Origin: Amanita rubescens
Lineage: Eukaryota; Basidiomycota; Agaricomycetes; Agaricales; Amanitaceae
Assembly (NCBI GenBank): GCA_015039365.1
Contig: WION01000052.1
Span: forward strand, 124,001 to 188,000
Reading direction: 5' to 3'
DNA: 64,000 bases
A model generated the notes under the pieces. That model was not told the DNA's origin. It ran no database searches and was given only the letters and a program-made list of their open reading frames with translations. The translations under genes and the position numbers were made by a program. This document shows positions 45,093 through 56,620 of the stretch, piece by piece. The stretch's first letter is position 1; each line of letters begins with the position of its first letter.

Positions 45093-48000
45093 CAGTGGGA
45101 CACATATCAGTGGATGCTTGTCCCATGACTTCGGATTCAACTCCAAAGGACGATCTTTCGATATCACCTGTAATAGTACGTTCTATTTCAAGCAATCGAT
45201 TATCTATTCCCCTCGAAGTTGAAACCGAAGACAACACTGAATCAATGACTGCACTGGTCGACAGCGGTGCAGAAGGTTTATTTATCAATTCATCAATCGC
45301 GCACAAATGGAGAAAGAAGAAACTCGCAAGACCGATCCGAGTCAAAAACGTTGACGGCACATACAATACGAATGGAGAAATTTCTGACAAGTGTTTGATC
45401 ACCATCGACATCAATGGAAAGAAGATGACCGAATGGTTCTTGGTCACTTCGCTTGGCGATCAAAACTTGATACTGGGGCTTCCGTGGCTCGAGAAGCATG
45501 ACCCAATCATAAGCTGGAGGAATAGAACTCTGGAGTTCCGTAACTCCAAAGAAGACGAATGGAAGGCATCAATACGGAGCATCTTACATCGACTCGATGA
45601 AGAAGCAATGCCTAAATGGGAAGAAGACGTCGTAATTCGGTATTTGTTGTCACACAAAGGACCAGAAGAAAAGAGTCTAAGTTGGAAACCACCATTTGAA
45701 GACATAGGAAGATGGACTGAAGAAGATTATGATGAGATCACGATTAATCGCTACTCACCAGCTCAACAAATGGAACACAAGTACAACACCGATCAGAAGG
45801 AAATCACGCTACCTCCTGAGTATCTCGAATGGAAGGAGATATTTGAAAAACAAGCGTCAGAACGATTCCCAGACCGCAGATCATGGGATCACGCAATTGA
45901 ACTTCGCGAAGATTTTATACCAAAGAAAGGGAAGATCTACCCAATATCGCCATTACAACAAAATACGCTTGACGAATGGATCAAAGAACAGCTAACCAAA
46001 GGATATATACGACCATCCAAATCTCCGCAGGCAGCGCCATTCTTTTATGTCGAAAAAAAGGATAGCAAAACACTCAGACCCTGCCAAGACTATCGATACT
46101 TGAACGAACATACGAAACCAAACTCTTACCCCCTACCACTCATATCCGATCTGATGCTACAACTTAAAGGATCACAATACTTTACGAAACTAGACATCAG
46201 ATGGGGATACAACAATGTTCGTATCAAAGAAGGAGACGAATGGAAAGCCGCATTTATCACGAATAAAGGACTATTTGAACCAACAGTTATGTTCTTTGGA
46301 TTACGCAATTCACCAGCAACATTTCAAGCTATGATGGACGATTACTTCAGGGACTTCATGAACGAAGGATGGATCGCCATTTACATGGATGACATCTTGA
46401 TACACGCGCGCAACAAACAAGAACTCGAGAAAAGAACAAAGCTAGTACTCGCAAAATTAAAAGAACACGATCTTTACCTGAAACTGGAAAAATGCAAATT
46501 TGCCGCCGAAGAAGTGGACTTCTTAGGCATGATAATCACGAAAGACACAATAAAAATGGATCCAATAAAACTCGCTGGAATCAGAGACTGGCCCCCTCCG
46601 ACAACAGTTAAACAAGTACGCTCGTTTCTTGGATTTGGAAATTACTACAGACGTTTCATATCCGGATTCGCGCACCTCGCACGACCCCTTCACGACCTAA
46701 CGAAGAAAAACAAGATATGGGAATGGACACTAGAATGTAGAGTCGCCTTCGACTCATTAAAGGAAAGTTTCGTAACAGCACCAGTACTAAAGATGCCAGA
46801 TGTCAATCAACCCTTCATACTTGAAACGGATGCATCTAAATGGGCTGTCGGAGCCGCCTTAATGCAGAAAGACGAAAACGGAGACTTACACCCTTGTGGA
46901 TATCTCTCACACGCACTTACGCCTACTGAACGAAACTGGCAAATCTACGACAGAGAACTCTTTGCCATAATTTACGCCCTCGACGAATGGAAGTACCTAC
47001 TGCTTGGAGCAGAACACACACTCACTATACACTGCGATCACAAAAACTTAACCTATTACCGCGCACCACAACGTCTCACAGCTAGACAAGCAAGATGGTG
47101 GAATAATCTCTCAAGATATAATTACCAACTAATTCACGTACCTGGAGCAAAACTGACTCAAGCGGACGCCCTATCCCGCCGACCTGATCACACTAATGGA
47201 GAAGAAGATGACGAAACAGTCACAATGCTCCCTGACTCATTATTCATTCAAGTCATCGCCGAAGACCTCCGAGATCAAGTAAAGAATGCAACTCAAACCG
47301 ATGAGTTTGCCGAAACCATTAGAAGATGCTTAAAGGAGAAAGGAACAGCGCCCCTCCGCACAGCAATCACCGATTGGACCGAAGATAACGGAATCATCCT
47401 ATTTAAAAACAAAGCATACGTTCCAATGGACTCCGATCTTCGCCGATCTATTATTAAAGAATACCACGAAGCACCGAGTGCAGGACACCCTGGATTCTTC
47501 AAAACTCTTAGCCTACTAAGGGAACATTATTGGTGGCCTAGAATGACAACACTTGTCAAAAGCTTCATCGACGGATGTCTTACCTGTCAACAGATGAAAC
47601 CTAATACACACCCCACCGCCGCACCCCTGATGCCAATTAAATCCCATGCACACCGACCATTTCAACAGATTACTATGGATTTCATCACCGATCTACCGCC
47701 TAGTGACGGTTTTGATTCTATCTTTGTCGTGGTCGACCAAGGACTTTCAAAGGGAGTAATTCTATGTCCCTGTAATAAAACTATTACATCAGCCGAAACC
47801 GCCGACCTCTACATCAAAGAAGTTTTCAAGAACTTCGGATTACCAGACATCATGATATCTGACAGAGGACCGCAATTCGCAGCAAAAGTCTTCAAAGGGA
47901 TAACTAGCGCACTTCAGATCAAACACAAGATGAGCACCGCCTTTCACCCTCAAACAGATGGACAAACAGAACGCTATAACGCCGTACTTGAAGTATACCT

Positions 48001-48281
48001 CCGCATATTCTGCGCTTATGAACCAGACAAATGGAATAAGATACTTCCCATCGCGCAATTCGCTCATAATTCTAGAACACATGAAGAACTGAAACAATCA
48101 CCGTTCTATCTCATGTATGGATCTAACCCTGTGGCACTACCCCAGGTTACAGAACAGTCAGCTACCCCTGTAGCAGACGAACGCATCAGACTCCTGATCA
48201 AAGCAAGAGAAGAAGCTCTGGCAGCACACGATCTTGCACGCCTCAAAATGGCACAACGAACGATGAAACACTCTAAACCGT

Positions 48282-48301
48282 GAATTTTAAACTTACACCG
48301 G
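48282..48301 (+). repeat. MULE left terminal inverted repeat
   Basis: Begins GAATTTTAAACTTACACCGG. It pairs with the right end (51,654-51,673) with a few mismatches in the middle. Confidence 0.85.
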
Positions 48302-48451
48302 ACACCGGTGAATGATCGAAATGACACCGGCGAATGGTGAGGGATGCCAGATGCGATGATGAAGATGATCGGTGCATACAAGTTGTGTGTCGTCATCATC
48401 TGCAGTACATACCATGTAGTATTCTAGATCTAATACACTCTTTCCTACACC

Positions 48452-51269
48452 ATGCCGAAGACTGCATCTCGACGACCAGCGCGTTCCGGTAGTGTCTCTG
48501 TGCCAGGGCGACCCAAATCTACCACCACTGGTACTAACTTGGATCATCACAACTCCGAGTCAGGGTTGCCATCAGATCTACCCAGGCTTCGTCGTCAAGC
48601 AGAAAAGGGCACCCCTGTGGTTCCATCACACCTTGCGTTAAATGATGAAGAACGTGGCCAAATACAAGACCACTTGGACCTTGTGGGAGTGGATAAGTGT
48701 CGGTTTGAGCATACACAAGAGGATCAGGGTGCGAAATGACTTCCATCTCTGCTCTCAGGCTCACAGTAACGCATATATGTATCTCTCAGACTCTGCCTTT
48801 CGTTTACTACATGATTTGAATCTTCACCTGGGTGGCGAGATGCCCCGTGACGTACGATCAAAAATGTCAATTGTCTATAGTGATTCAGCACGCGTTGGGC
48901 CTAATAAGAAGTATACTCGATGGACACGCTTGTATCAATGCCTCTGCGGAACAAATCACGAAGCGGGCCGCTATGCTTCTAAGAAGAGGCTAATGCCGTG
49001 GAAGAACGTCAAATGTAGTATGTATGCACGAGTAATCACAACCCATGATACCTCCAACAGTAAGTGATTATCATAAAGTTATCAGGGTAAGATTAATCGT
49101 TTTCCAGATAAACTCCTTGTAATTGATGAAATGTCCAGTATCCTTGAACATTCCGATGCTTGTAGAGACATGATTCTGATGGACCAGAAACCGGCCATTC
49201 CGCTGCACCCTGAGCTGCGTGAATATGCTCTGTCCCTACTTCGCGATCGCATTCCTATCAGCCAAGTCCGCCTGTTATCTCGTGAATGGTCAACCAAACG
49301 TTGGGGAGGTGCACCTGGCGACACTCACCATCGCTATGTCTTAATGGAGCATGAATCGACGTCACTTTACCGCACCCTTCGCCGTGAGGATGGGATCTCA
49401 GCAAAGTCTACAGCTGTCGAGAATCTGTACCAGTGGTTCGGTGACGATCCAAGACCTCCCATCCCTGAATTAGGCAATTCCTGCCTCTTCTATCAGAACG
49501 TTGGCATCGAAAACGATGAACGACTTATTTTGATCTTTTCCACCCCACGACAACGTCAGATGGCATGGTCACATGGGCATCAGAAGCAAATGATCCTTGA
49601 TGGGACGTTCGGCGTCTGTTCAACTTGTGTGCTTGTGTTTTTCCTCATGGTCATTGACGATCGGAATATTGGCGTACCTGTGGCGACCATCATCTTTACG
49701 CCAAAGAAGGATGCCAAGGCAGGACATGCCTCTTACGATAGTCCTTTGCTTGCATGGCTCCTACAACGCTGGAAAGAGGGAATGGGAACTAATTCAGCTG
49801 GCGAAAACTTTGAGATCAAAGTGGCAAATACTGACAATGATCCTCGTGAGCGACATGGGCTACAGGCTAATTGGAGCAATATTCGGCTCATTTTGTGCAT
49901 GTTCCATACATGGCAATCTTGGCGAAACGGGTTGTCCCGGTACCTGTCTTGCGTCCCAAAGGGTGAACCACGCAAACATGTTCGGTCCCATCTTGGCAAA
50001 TTTCTGATGAGGCAGCTAAAGGAAATCACCGAGTACTCTGATGCAATTGCGGCTTACAATGTAGAATTGGAGTATTTTCGGTCGCTTTCCAAGGATGGCT
50101 CCACGACACTGGACAAGGCGAAATCAAAAGGCGGACTTGCATTTCTTGGGTACTTCAAGTCGTATCTGGCTCTTCAGGGCTTCTGGAAATCATGGTCACG
50201 GGCTGGCATCATCGAAGCTGCCAGTATTTTGAAAAAGCCGATAGATAGTGTTCCACGCACGACAAACCACCTGGAATCTTTCAACGGTCGCATCAAACAC
50301 AAATACTTCGCTGCTTACCAACATTCGGGACGACTTCCAAGACTAGACGCATGGGTTTTATTACTTGGTACACGAGTTATGCCGGATTTCTTTGCTGAAT
50401 ATGATGAACGCCGCAAAACTGAAGAATATTATGAAATGATGCGCTTCGCACCACCTGCCGCTTCTCGCTCATCTCCTGTGGAGGAGGCCAGTTCATCATC
50501 AAGTAGGTCCATCATACCATCTAGAAGTCAGCGAGAGAGGAACACTGTCATATCTTTGACTGACGAAATTGAAAATTCAATGCTTGAAGAACTTCAATCA
50601 GACGATAATTCAGAAGCGGCAGACACTGCAAGTGAAGACGACTCACATCTGGAAGAAGACCATGCCTTGGAGGGTCTGGGATCTCGTCTTGTCATTGAAC
50701 CAGATGGGCAAGGGAGTAGCTTCTCAACACTTGATTCCGAGTCATCCGAGTCGGGCGCTGAGGATCATGACATCGCATTACATTCAAGCGTGATTTTAGA
50801 TCACTTACCAGTTCATTCAAGTGATTCATTCCCATTCCCACTTGCACAACCACTTGCATCGCATGAAGATGACTCAGATGGGCCTGACACCTCAAATATT
50901 CTTGCCGAACTTGACATCAACCTCGTTGGACTAGACACTGCCACTGGGTCGCAAAAACTGTCATCAGACACTATTCTGCCCTCAAACACGGAAGTTATTG
51001 CTTACCAGCAGGTCCTCGAAGCTGAGGACCATCTCCTGCAATCCATACGCACACTGCTCACCGTCTCAAATTCTCCCGATATACAAACGGTCATCCTACC
51101 CCATCTCAGCCCTCGGATTCGTTCCCAGCTCCCATCAACACTTCTATTGAACTCGGAACACTCGGAAATAGGTATCAGCCAGCCTCGATCAAAGGAGAAT
51201 GGTCCCAAGCACGTACCTTTGATGCGACAGAAGAAAGAACGTCGAAAACAATCATATTCTATTCGTTGA
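48452..51269 (+). CDS. MULE transposase
   Basis: A start ATG at 48,452 opens an N-terminal Pro/Ser/Arg-rich exon. A second exon (to 49,059) carries S-D-S-A-R-V-G-P-N-K-K-Y-T-R-W and a Cys/His pair that could be a DNA-binding domain of the FAR1/WRKY-GCM1 type. The 48-bp intron 49,060-49,107 (GTAAGT...CCAG) joins in frame to the catalytic exon ending at 51,269. The splice between the first two exons has more than one solution. Catalytic motifs are I-L-D-G-T-F-G (near 49,596), a D in T-D-N-D (near 49,831) with the C-M-F-H-T-W-Q signature, and E in N-H-L-E-S-F-N-G-R (near 50,275). The last ~280 residues are acidic and Ser-rich, probably disordered. All catalytic residues are present. Confidence 0.85.
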
Positions 51270-51489
51270 TTACTACTATAGTACTAGTGTTCACATTCAA
51301 ATAAATCAAAAATTCATCAATTGCCAGTGTCTAGTTATCTACGAGTGAGAGAACGACGAGTGTCCTGTGGTCGCCGCGAGGCAACCAGAAGGTGTCTCCA
51401 CGTGGGAATATTATCTACTTCTACCACGCCGTCATCGTGTTTGTATTGCTTTGCTTTACACATATGAGCCAGCAAAAAAACACCGTTCA

Positions 51490-51625
51490 CCGACCAAGAT
51501 GCTACACCGGTCACCGACCAAAATATTACACCGGTCACCGACCAAAACGCTACACCGGTCACCACCGAAACACACACCGGTCGCTGGTCACCGCCAAAAT
51601 ACACACCGCGCGCCGCGCGGTGTCG
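51490..51625. repeat. Subterminal repeats of the MULE
   Basis: About four tandem ~24-bp units built on ACACCGGTCACCGACCAAAA are followed by a GCGCGCCGCGCGG self-complementary stretch. Related ACCGGTG/ACACCGG words recur near the left end. Such subterminal repeats commonly bind the transposase. Confidence 0.8.
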
Positions 51626-51653
51626 GTGTTTAAATATTCATTCTCCGCGTTCG

Positions 51654-51673
51654 CCGGTGTGGGTTGAAAATTC
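51654..51673 (-). repeat. MULE right terminal inverted repeat
   Basis: The reverse complement begins GAATTTTCAACCCACACCGG, matching the left end except for a few central bases. Confidence 0.85.
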
Positions 51674-52107
51674 CTAAACCGTTCAAAGAAGGAGAAAAGG
51701 TTTGGCTAGATTCAAAGAACCTACGCATTCCTTATCAATCACGTAAACTCGCACCTAAACGAGAAGGACCCTTCAAGATAAAGAAAGTCTTAGGACCTGT
51801 CACCTATCAACTAGACTTACCGAAACAATGGAAGATACACAGCGTTTTCCACGCATGTCTACTGTCACCATTCAAAGAAACAGAATTCCATGGACCTAAC
51901 GACACACGTCCACCACCCGATCTAATAGAAGGATCAGAAGAATACGAAATAGAAGCTATTCTCGCACACCGAAAGATCGGACGTCAATTACAGTTTCTCG
52001 TCAAATGGAAAGGCTATGATACAAGCGAAAACACTTGGGAACCCCAAAGGAACTTGTCAAACGCCGAGGATATCCTTGACGAATATAAGAAACGTAGGAA
52101 ACTCTGA

Positions 52108-53862
52108 ATGAGCAAAGATTACACCGACAACACCCAGAAACTACCTATGAATCATGGAATCAACAAGAACCTCACCCACGATCTCGCCAACAACGACGAG
52201 AGCACCATCACCGGAACCGCCCATATACTCAGTCTTTACTCAGACAATGACAACGACACCACCACCACCGTTGAATCCCCCGATACATCCAGTAATCAGG
52301 ATGCTAGCAGAAGGACAACGATCACCGAACCCAATAGGCCACGCCTCGTTCCTTATCACAGCGCTTCAGATTCTGACAAAGAGAATCGACTTAATGATTC
52401 ACCCAGAACAAGCCGAGCTACGAGTCCTCACGATACCACAGAAGATCAAGATAACGGAGGACATGATGAAGATACAAGGAGAGCTAGGAAAATACTTAAT
52501 AACATGCGAAAGGTATATCATAACCCCGACTCTTTTGCCGAATTCGACAAGGAATCAACTGGCGATCTTCGCGACAGAAGCGATGATAACAACCCAACTA
52601 GCCCTAGCAGTCGTCGAGTCATGGCAGACATCACTCCCTCTGAACCTCAGACGATCTTTACGACATTCGCAGATTATAACAGCTCAGCTCTTATGCGAAA
52701 GACTATTGACGACATTAAAAGACTTTCCGGCCTGCCAATCAATTCTCAGGAACTGGAACGACTTACCAGACTCTGGCGCATTCTCTCAGACGCAAGACTC
52801 GCCAAGGCAATCATCGTCAACGCTCGAGAACGATACAACTACCACTGCGCAGATCTTATAGAAATCTGGACCAACCTAGATCGTATGGAATGGTACACCA
52901 AACTCTCCCATGGATGCACCATCCACCAATTCGGAATCGACCTCTTACGCCGAATCCTCACCGCTGACGTAGAACGCTTCTACGAACAAGCCATCCTAGA
53001 CGTCAGAAACGAAACACACCCTCCATTCATCCTTAACGACGACCCCAACGATCTCGTCGCTATCCATCACAGCTTTGACCCTCATAAGATCGCACCAGAC
53101 GCACAGCATATCTTGGAACTTACAAACCGAACCGAGATTGGAGCAATCGCCCTAGCAGATCTAGCAGATCGAATCAAGGAAATCGCCGAATCCTCTAGAC
53201 GGACTACCGCATGGACAGAAGATCTGTTTACCAAAGGAGCTAAACCGCAGCAACTCTCTCACAATGCTTATGAAGAAGTTGCCCATGTCATGATGGAATT
53301 AGATCTCCATCAGAACCTTATACCTTCCACGCCCGTCACCCAGACCGCTGAAAGATTTAAGAACCTCGGACGCTCGCTCATTCCCCAACATAACCTCTAT
53401 CGACTATGGAAGGGAACACAGAACAGACCCAGCAGGCCCCAACCGTCTCCAACGCCGCACCGGCCCCCACCCCCACTGCCTTCAACATTGGCGCCTTCGA
53501 CGGTCGAGAACGCCTCGCCCGCATTCACCAGGAAATCTCGGATTTCCTCCACTATCAGTCCCATGTCCGGCTTTTCGCCGCCACATCCCTACCGCCAACC
53601 GTCCCTCGTCCCGACGACGAATCAAAGGAGCGCATCATCAAGCTCCTCAAAGAAGAGAACCGACGCCTCAAGGTTCTCCACAAACTCCTCAACTCGCTTG
53701 AGGCCAATAACGAAGAACTCGTCCAAACGTATACGGACACGCCCACCGACTGGAACGCAGGAGGATGGAACCAAGACGAATGACTTCGACGTCTTCGTCG
53801 ACAACTCAGCTGGCTATCATCCTTACGACGATGAAGACGCCCGCCATAACCTCGATACCTAG
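52108..53862 (+). CDS. Third ORF of Gypsy copy 1, unknown function (frameshifted 3' end)
   Basis: The ATG follows the pol stop directly (TGA-ATG), which suggests translation coupled to pol termination. The frame is open for 584 codons: an acidic Ser/Thr-rich N-terminus, then a helical domain (T-I-F-T-T-F-A-D-Y-N-S-S-A-L-M, I-I-V-N-A-R-E-R-Y-N-Y-H-C-A-D-L-I-E-I-W, H-N-A-Y-E-E-V-A-H-V-M-M-E-L). No membrane segment or envelope feature is seen. In copy 2 the same protein continues into a coiled-coil-like end (E-R-L-A-R-I-H-Q-E-I ... W-N-Q-D-E). In copy 1 that end is in another frame (53,406-53,783) because of a 1-nt difference near 53,423, so the last ~145 codons of the long frame are probably nonsense. 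A second frame, 52,154-52,861, is open too. I do not recognise the protein. Confidence 0.65.
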   Translation: MSKDYTDNTQKLPMNHGINKNLTHDLANNDESTITGTAHILSLYSDNDNDTTTTVESPDTSSNQDASRRTTITEPNRPRLVPYHSASDSDKENRLNDSPRTSRATSPHDTTEDQDNGGHDEDTRRARKILNNMRKVYHNPDSFAEFDKESTGDLRDRSDDNNPTSPSSRRVMADITPSEPQTIFTTFADYNSSALMRKTIDDIKRLSGLPINSQELERLTRLWRILSDARLAKAIIVNARERYNYHCADLIEIWTNLDRMEWYTKLSHGCTIHQFGIDLLRRILTADVERFYEQAILDVRNETHPPFILNDDPNDLVAIHHSFDPHKIAPDAQHILELTNRTEIGAIALADLADRIKEIAESSRRTTAWTEDLFTKGAKPQQLSHNAYEEVAHVMMELDLHQNLIPSTPVTQTAERFKNLGRSLIPQHNLYRLWKGTQNRPSRPQPSPTPHRPPPPLPSTLAPSTVENASPAFTRKSRISSTISPMSGFSPPHPYRQPSLVPTTNQRSASSSSSKKRTDASRFSTNSSTRLRPITKNSSKRIRTRPPTGTQEDGTKTNDFDVFVDNSAGYHPYDDEDARHNLDT

Positions 53863-53900
53863 AGGATACCCGCATATTGTTGTTGCGGTCAACAACGTAG

Positions 53901-53911
53901 AGGAGAGCTAG
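53901..53911 (+). promoter_or_regulatory. Polypurine tract before the 3' LTR
   Basis: AGGAGAGCTAG directly precedes the LTR (53,912). It is short and interrupted by CT but in the right place for plus-strand priming. The inverted copy has the same sequence. Confidence 0.5.
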
Positions 53912-54437
53912 TGTTACAAACACGGTACGGACTCCTACATTATGATTACATGACACGTCGGACATGCTTACTTTTTCGTATATGCCTACCCCTTCGTCAC
54001 ATCCCCATTATGTTCATCAAACGGACTACCTCGTTCTCTTATCGATCCCCATTCCGTTTACCCTATGCCCAACCCCTTATTCATACGCGTACCATCCCCT
54101 ATGCCCCCTGTTTTACCTATACTTGCTATCGCCCTTGTTCTACTTACGATACGGCTGTGTTTCTGTACATGTATATAAACCGATGTACTGTAGCGTCGAA
54201 CCTTAAGTTCGACTTAACTGTCTAGTTTGTCTTTATCAATATCACATCTCATCTCGCCTAAAGAACGTCGTTTCTACTCCGTTCATTATCGCTCTCAAGG
54301 ATAAGACTTCTTCTAGTCGTCTTATCACTTAGCTTATTCGTTCACCTATTGTTTGACTTGTCCGTTGGACTTAGTCTACTTTGTCAAGCGCTCTTAGCGT
54401 GGACACATCGTAGGTGGAGATTGACGTGATCATAACA
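53912..54437 (+). repeat. 3' LTR of Gypsy copy 1
   Basis: 526 bp, essentially identical to 42,729-43,254 (one difference noticed, near base 15). Confidence 0.95.
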
Positions 54438-56039
54438 CTGTCAATTGCAACAGCAACAACAAACATAGTACATTACTTCTCAGCTTGGTGGGTAAGGTTG
54501 CATTAAGACTGTCTGAGACACTATGCATGAGCTCAGGACTGTGTTGTGATGGTAAAATGCATCCAGCCAACTTAAACAATGTCACGCTGGGATCCCATAA
54601 AAACTTGAGAGCTCCCAAATAATGTGCCCTTTCATCTTTCATTTCACTCCTCCACCTTGTCATCGTTAGCCTCTATGCATACTCATCCTCTTTTCTTTTG
54701 GTTGTGATGGTAAATCATCTAGCCAACTTAAACAATGTCACCAGCAAATTGGGATCCCATAAAAACTTGAGAGCTCCCCAAAATCTGATGATCAATTCTG
54801 TTGTGACTGAAGTGACTAACAGTGAACAGAAGCCATCTTGAAGCCCCACATGCCAAGCACAATGCCACGGAGATCCTATCATGTGATGGTAAAGATGCAA
54901 AACTGCTGAACTTGGGAGACTATATGTATTCATTCAACTAATGCTTGCAACCTGAATTCATCTAACAATAGGCATAACATGAGCAACATGAACAAGGTAA
55001 CACATCCCATGTACATGGGCTGTGGTGCAACTTGATTATGCAGATGATGCTGGTCATCCAGTAAAATATGTTTTGCCAAATTGGACAAAACATGAAATAC
55101 CTCTTCATATTGTGCATGATCATGCGTGATCATGTGTGATTGGTGTGATCACGCATTGTCCATGCATGATTGTGCATAATCATGCATTGACCACAGTGTG
55201 GAACATTTTTTTTGAGTTTTTTCTGTAATGCATGGTCCATTTGTGATCACAATGACAATATAAATAAATTCACAATCATGCATGAACTATGCATGATTTG
55301 CTTTTAGTCAAAGAATACTTCTGTTTGTCATCCATACATGATCTGTGTGTTGTCCATGCATGACCAATGCACTGCCTAGATCAGAGTACTTAAATATGGG
55401 ATGGACATTATTATGAATCACTTGTTCTGTTCACTAAGACCAACAAATCTTACACTTGCCATGTGGGGGGCTGTGGCCACACAGTCAGAAGTGCACTTGC
55501 AAGCTCTATTTTTATTATTTTATTATTATTTTATTTTCCAATAAACAAAAAGAATTCATATTTTGTATAATATTAGATTGTTATTAAATAAATATTTTGA
55601 ATTTATTTTGAATTATTGAATTATATGTACTTTTCTTTTGATTGAGATGCAAATAAGTTACTTGTGAGACAAGCAAGAAACATGTACTAAGATGGAAAGC
55701 CATGCATTGACATCACAGCTTGCAAAATGAGGAGCATGGGACATACCTCACTAATCATGTCTGTCAGACCCTTATCACCTGAGCCAGGAATGAGGCAAGT
55801 GTAGGTATACAGGGCTTTTACCATGAGCTCATCAGGGCGGTTATCTCACTGTGCAGAGAGTTGGAAGGGAGCTTACAAGGAAGGTGTCACCAAAGATCCA
55901 GCTGAGTGTCAAGCCACTGGGTGTTGCATCAGGAGTTGCACCAGCATGTTGAAGAATATGCAATCCCGAGCGCATCTTGGGCACGATCATTGGGCATGGG
56001 AACATGATGTTTCCATTCTTGGATGATGTGATGTTTCCC

Positions 56040-56280
56040 TTTTGAGAAGGTAGTTCTTGATCTCGATACCGTTTTATTAACTGTACAGTTCCTTCTATAT
56101 TTGATACTGTGGCTTTCGTACACACCTCAGTCATTTACCACATCAACTGAGGTGAGTTATAGTTTTCTCCTTATGTCGTTTACGTGATTACTTAGTATAG
56201 AATAGCTCACTATTCTATTTACAGGTATAGATACCGAATATAGTCATTTACCGCATCGACTGAGCTTGCTATTCTATTTA
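56040..56280. repeat. CpG-containing island related to 41,150-41,460
   Basis: Shares CACCTCAGTCATTT, AACTGAGGTGAGT, ACAGGTATAG and CCGAATATAGTCATTTAC in the same order with 41,296-41,450. It retains CG dinucleotides unlike its surroundings. Confidence 0.5.
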
Positions 56281-56285
56281 CACAG

Positions 56286-56620
56286 CAGTGGTGGCACTGG
56301 GCATTGTGGCATCATCATTAGGGGTTGCATCAGGAGTTGCACCAGTGGTGGCACTTGGCATTGTACTGGAAATGACAATGGCCATTGTAGTGGTAATGTT
56401 GCTGGGTGTTGCAGCCTTCATCATTAGGGGTTGCATCAGGAGTTACACCAGCAGTGGTGGCACTGGGCATTGTACTGGTAATGTTGCTGGGCATTGCATC
56501 ACCATTAGGGGTTGCATCAGGAGTTGCACCAGCAGTGGTGGCACTGGGCATTGTACTGGTAATGTCACTGGGTGTTGTAGTGGTAATGTTGCTGGGCATT
56601 GCATCACATCCCAATGGCCT
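56286..56620. repeat. Imperfect minisatellite, 77-113-bp spacing
   Basis: Three units containing ATTAGGGGTTGCATCAGG, AGTTGCACCAG and GTGGTGGCACTGGGCATTG (about 56,318, 56,429 and 56,504) are separated by GGTAATGTTGCTGGG words. The array is almost free of CG. Another GTTGCATCAGGAGTTGCACC lies near 55,924, outside the array. Confidence 0.8.

Larger units (their letters stand above)
48273..51682. mobile_element. MULE DNA transposon inserted in pol
   Basis: The element is 48,282-51,673 (3,392 bp). It is flanked by the perfect 9-bp target duplication CTAAACCGT (48,273-48,281 and 51,674-51,682). Terminal inverted repeats start GAATTTT and share ACACCGG after a few mismatches (about 20 bp). The 9-bp duplication and the DDE transposase with C-x2-H agree with the Mutator-like superfamily. 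Confidence 0.93.
45080..52107 (+). pseudogene. pol: Pol polyprotein of Gypsy copy 1, disrupted by a MULE
   Basis: Coding segments are 45,080-48,281 and 51,683-52,107. The 9-bp duplication and the MULE lie between them, and the frame is continuous once they are disregarded. Domains in order: aspartic protease (A-L-V-D-S-G-A-E, near 45,260), reverse transcriptase (Y-M-D-D near 46,383), RNase H (E-T-D-A-S-K-W-A-V-G-A near 46,823), integrase zinc site (H...H...C-L-T-C, 47,465-47,590), integrase core (D near 47,677, D in I-S-D-R-G-P-Q-F near 47,858, E in D-G-Q-T-E-R near 47,966), and a chromodomain (Y-E-I-E-A-I-L-A-H-R ... F-L-V-K-W-K-G-Y ... N-T-W-E-P) at about 51,940-52,090. Apart from the insertion no stop or frameshift was seen. 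The insertion gives a stop (TGA, 48,281-48,283) after the integrase core and removes the chromodomain. Confidence 0.92.
42724..54442 (+). mobile_element. Young Ty3/Gypsy chromovirus (Tf1/sushi-like), copy 1
   Basis: The element is 42,729-54,437 and is flanked by the 5-bp target duplication CTGTC (42,724-42,728 and 54,438-54,442). The LTRs are 526 bp each, start TGTTAC, end ATAACA and differ at about one position (T/C near base 15), so insertion is recent. The order is LTR, self-complementary primer site, gag, pol (protease, reverse transcriptase, RNase H, integrase, chromodomain), extra ORF, polypurine stretch, LTR. A MULE interrupts pol. Without the MULE the element would be about 8.3 kb. 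Confidence 0.95.

Noticed and set aside
45080..52107. Reading the second pol segment as a separate gene starting at 51,664
   Set aside because: Its first codons are MULE end and target-duplication sequence. The frame is the continuation of pol.
52108..53862. Envelope-like gene making the Gypsy element an errantivirus-type retrovirus
   Set aside because: No signal peptide, transmembrane segment or cleavage site is visible. The protein is acidic and helical.
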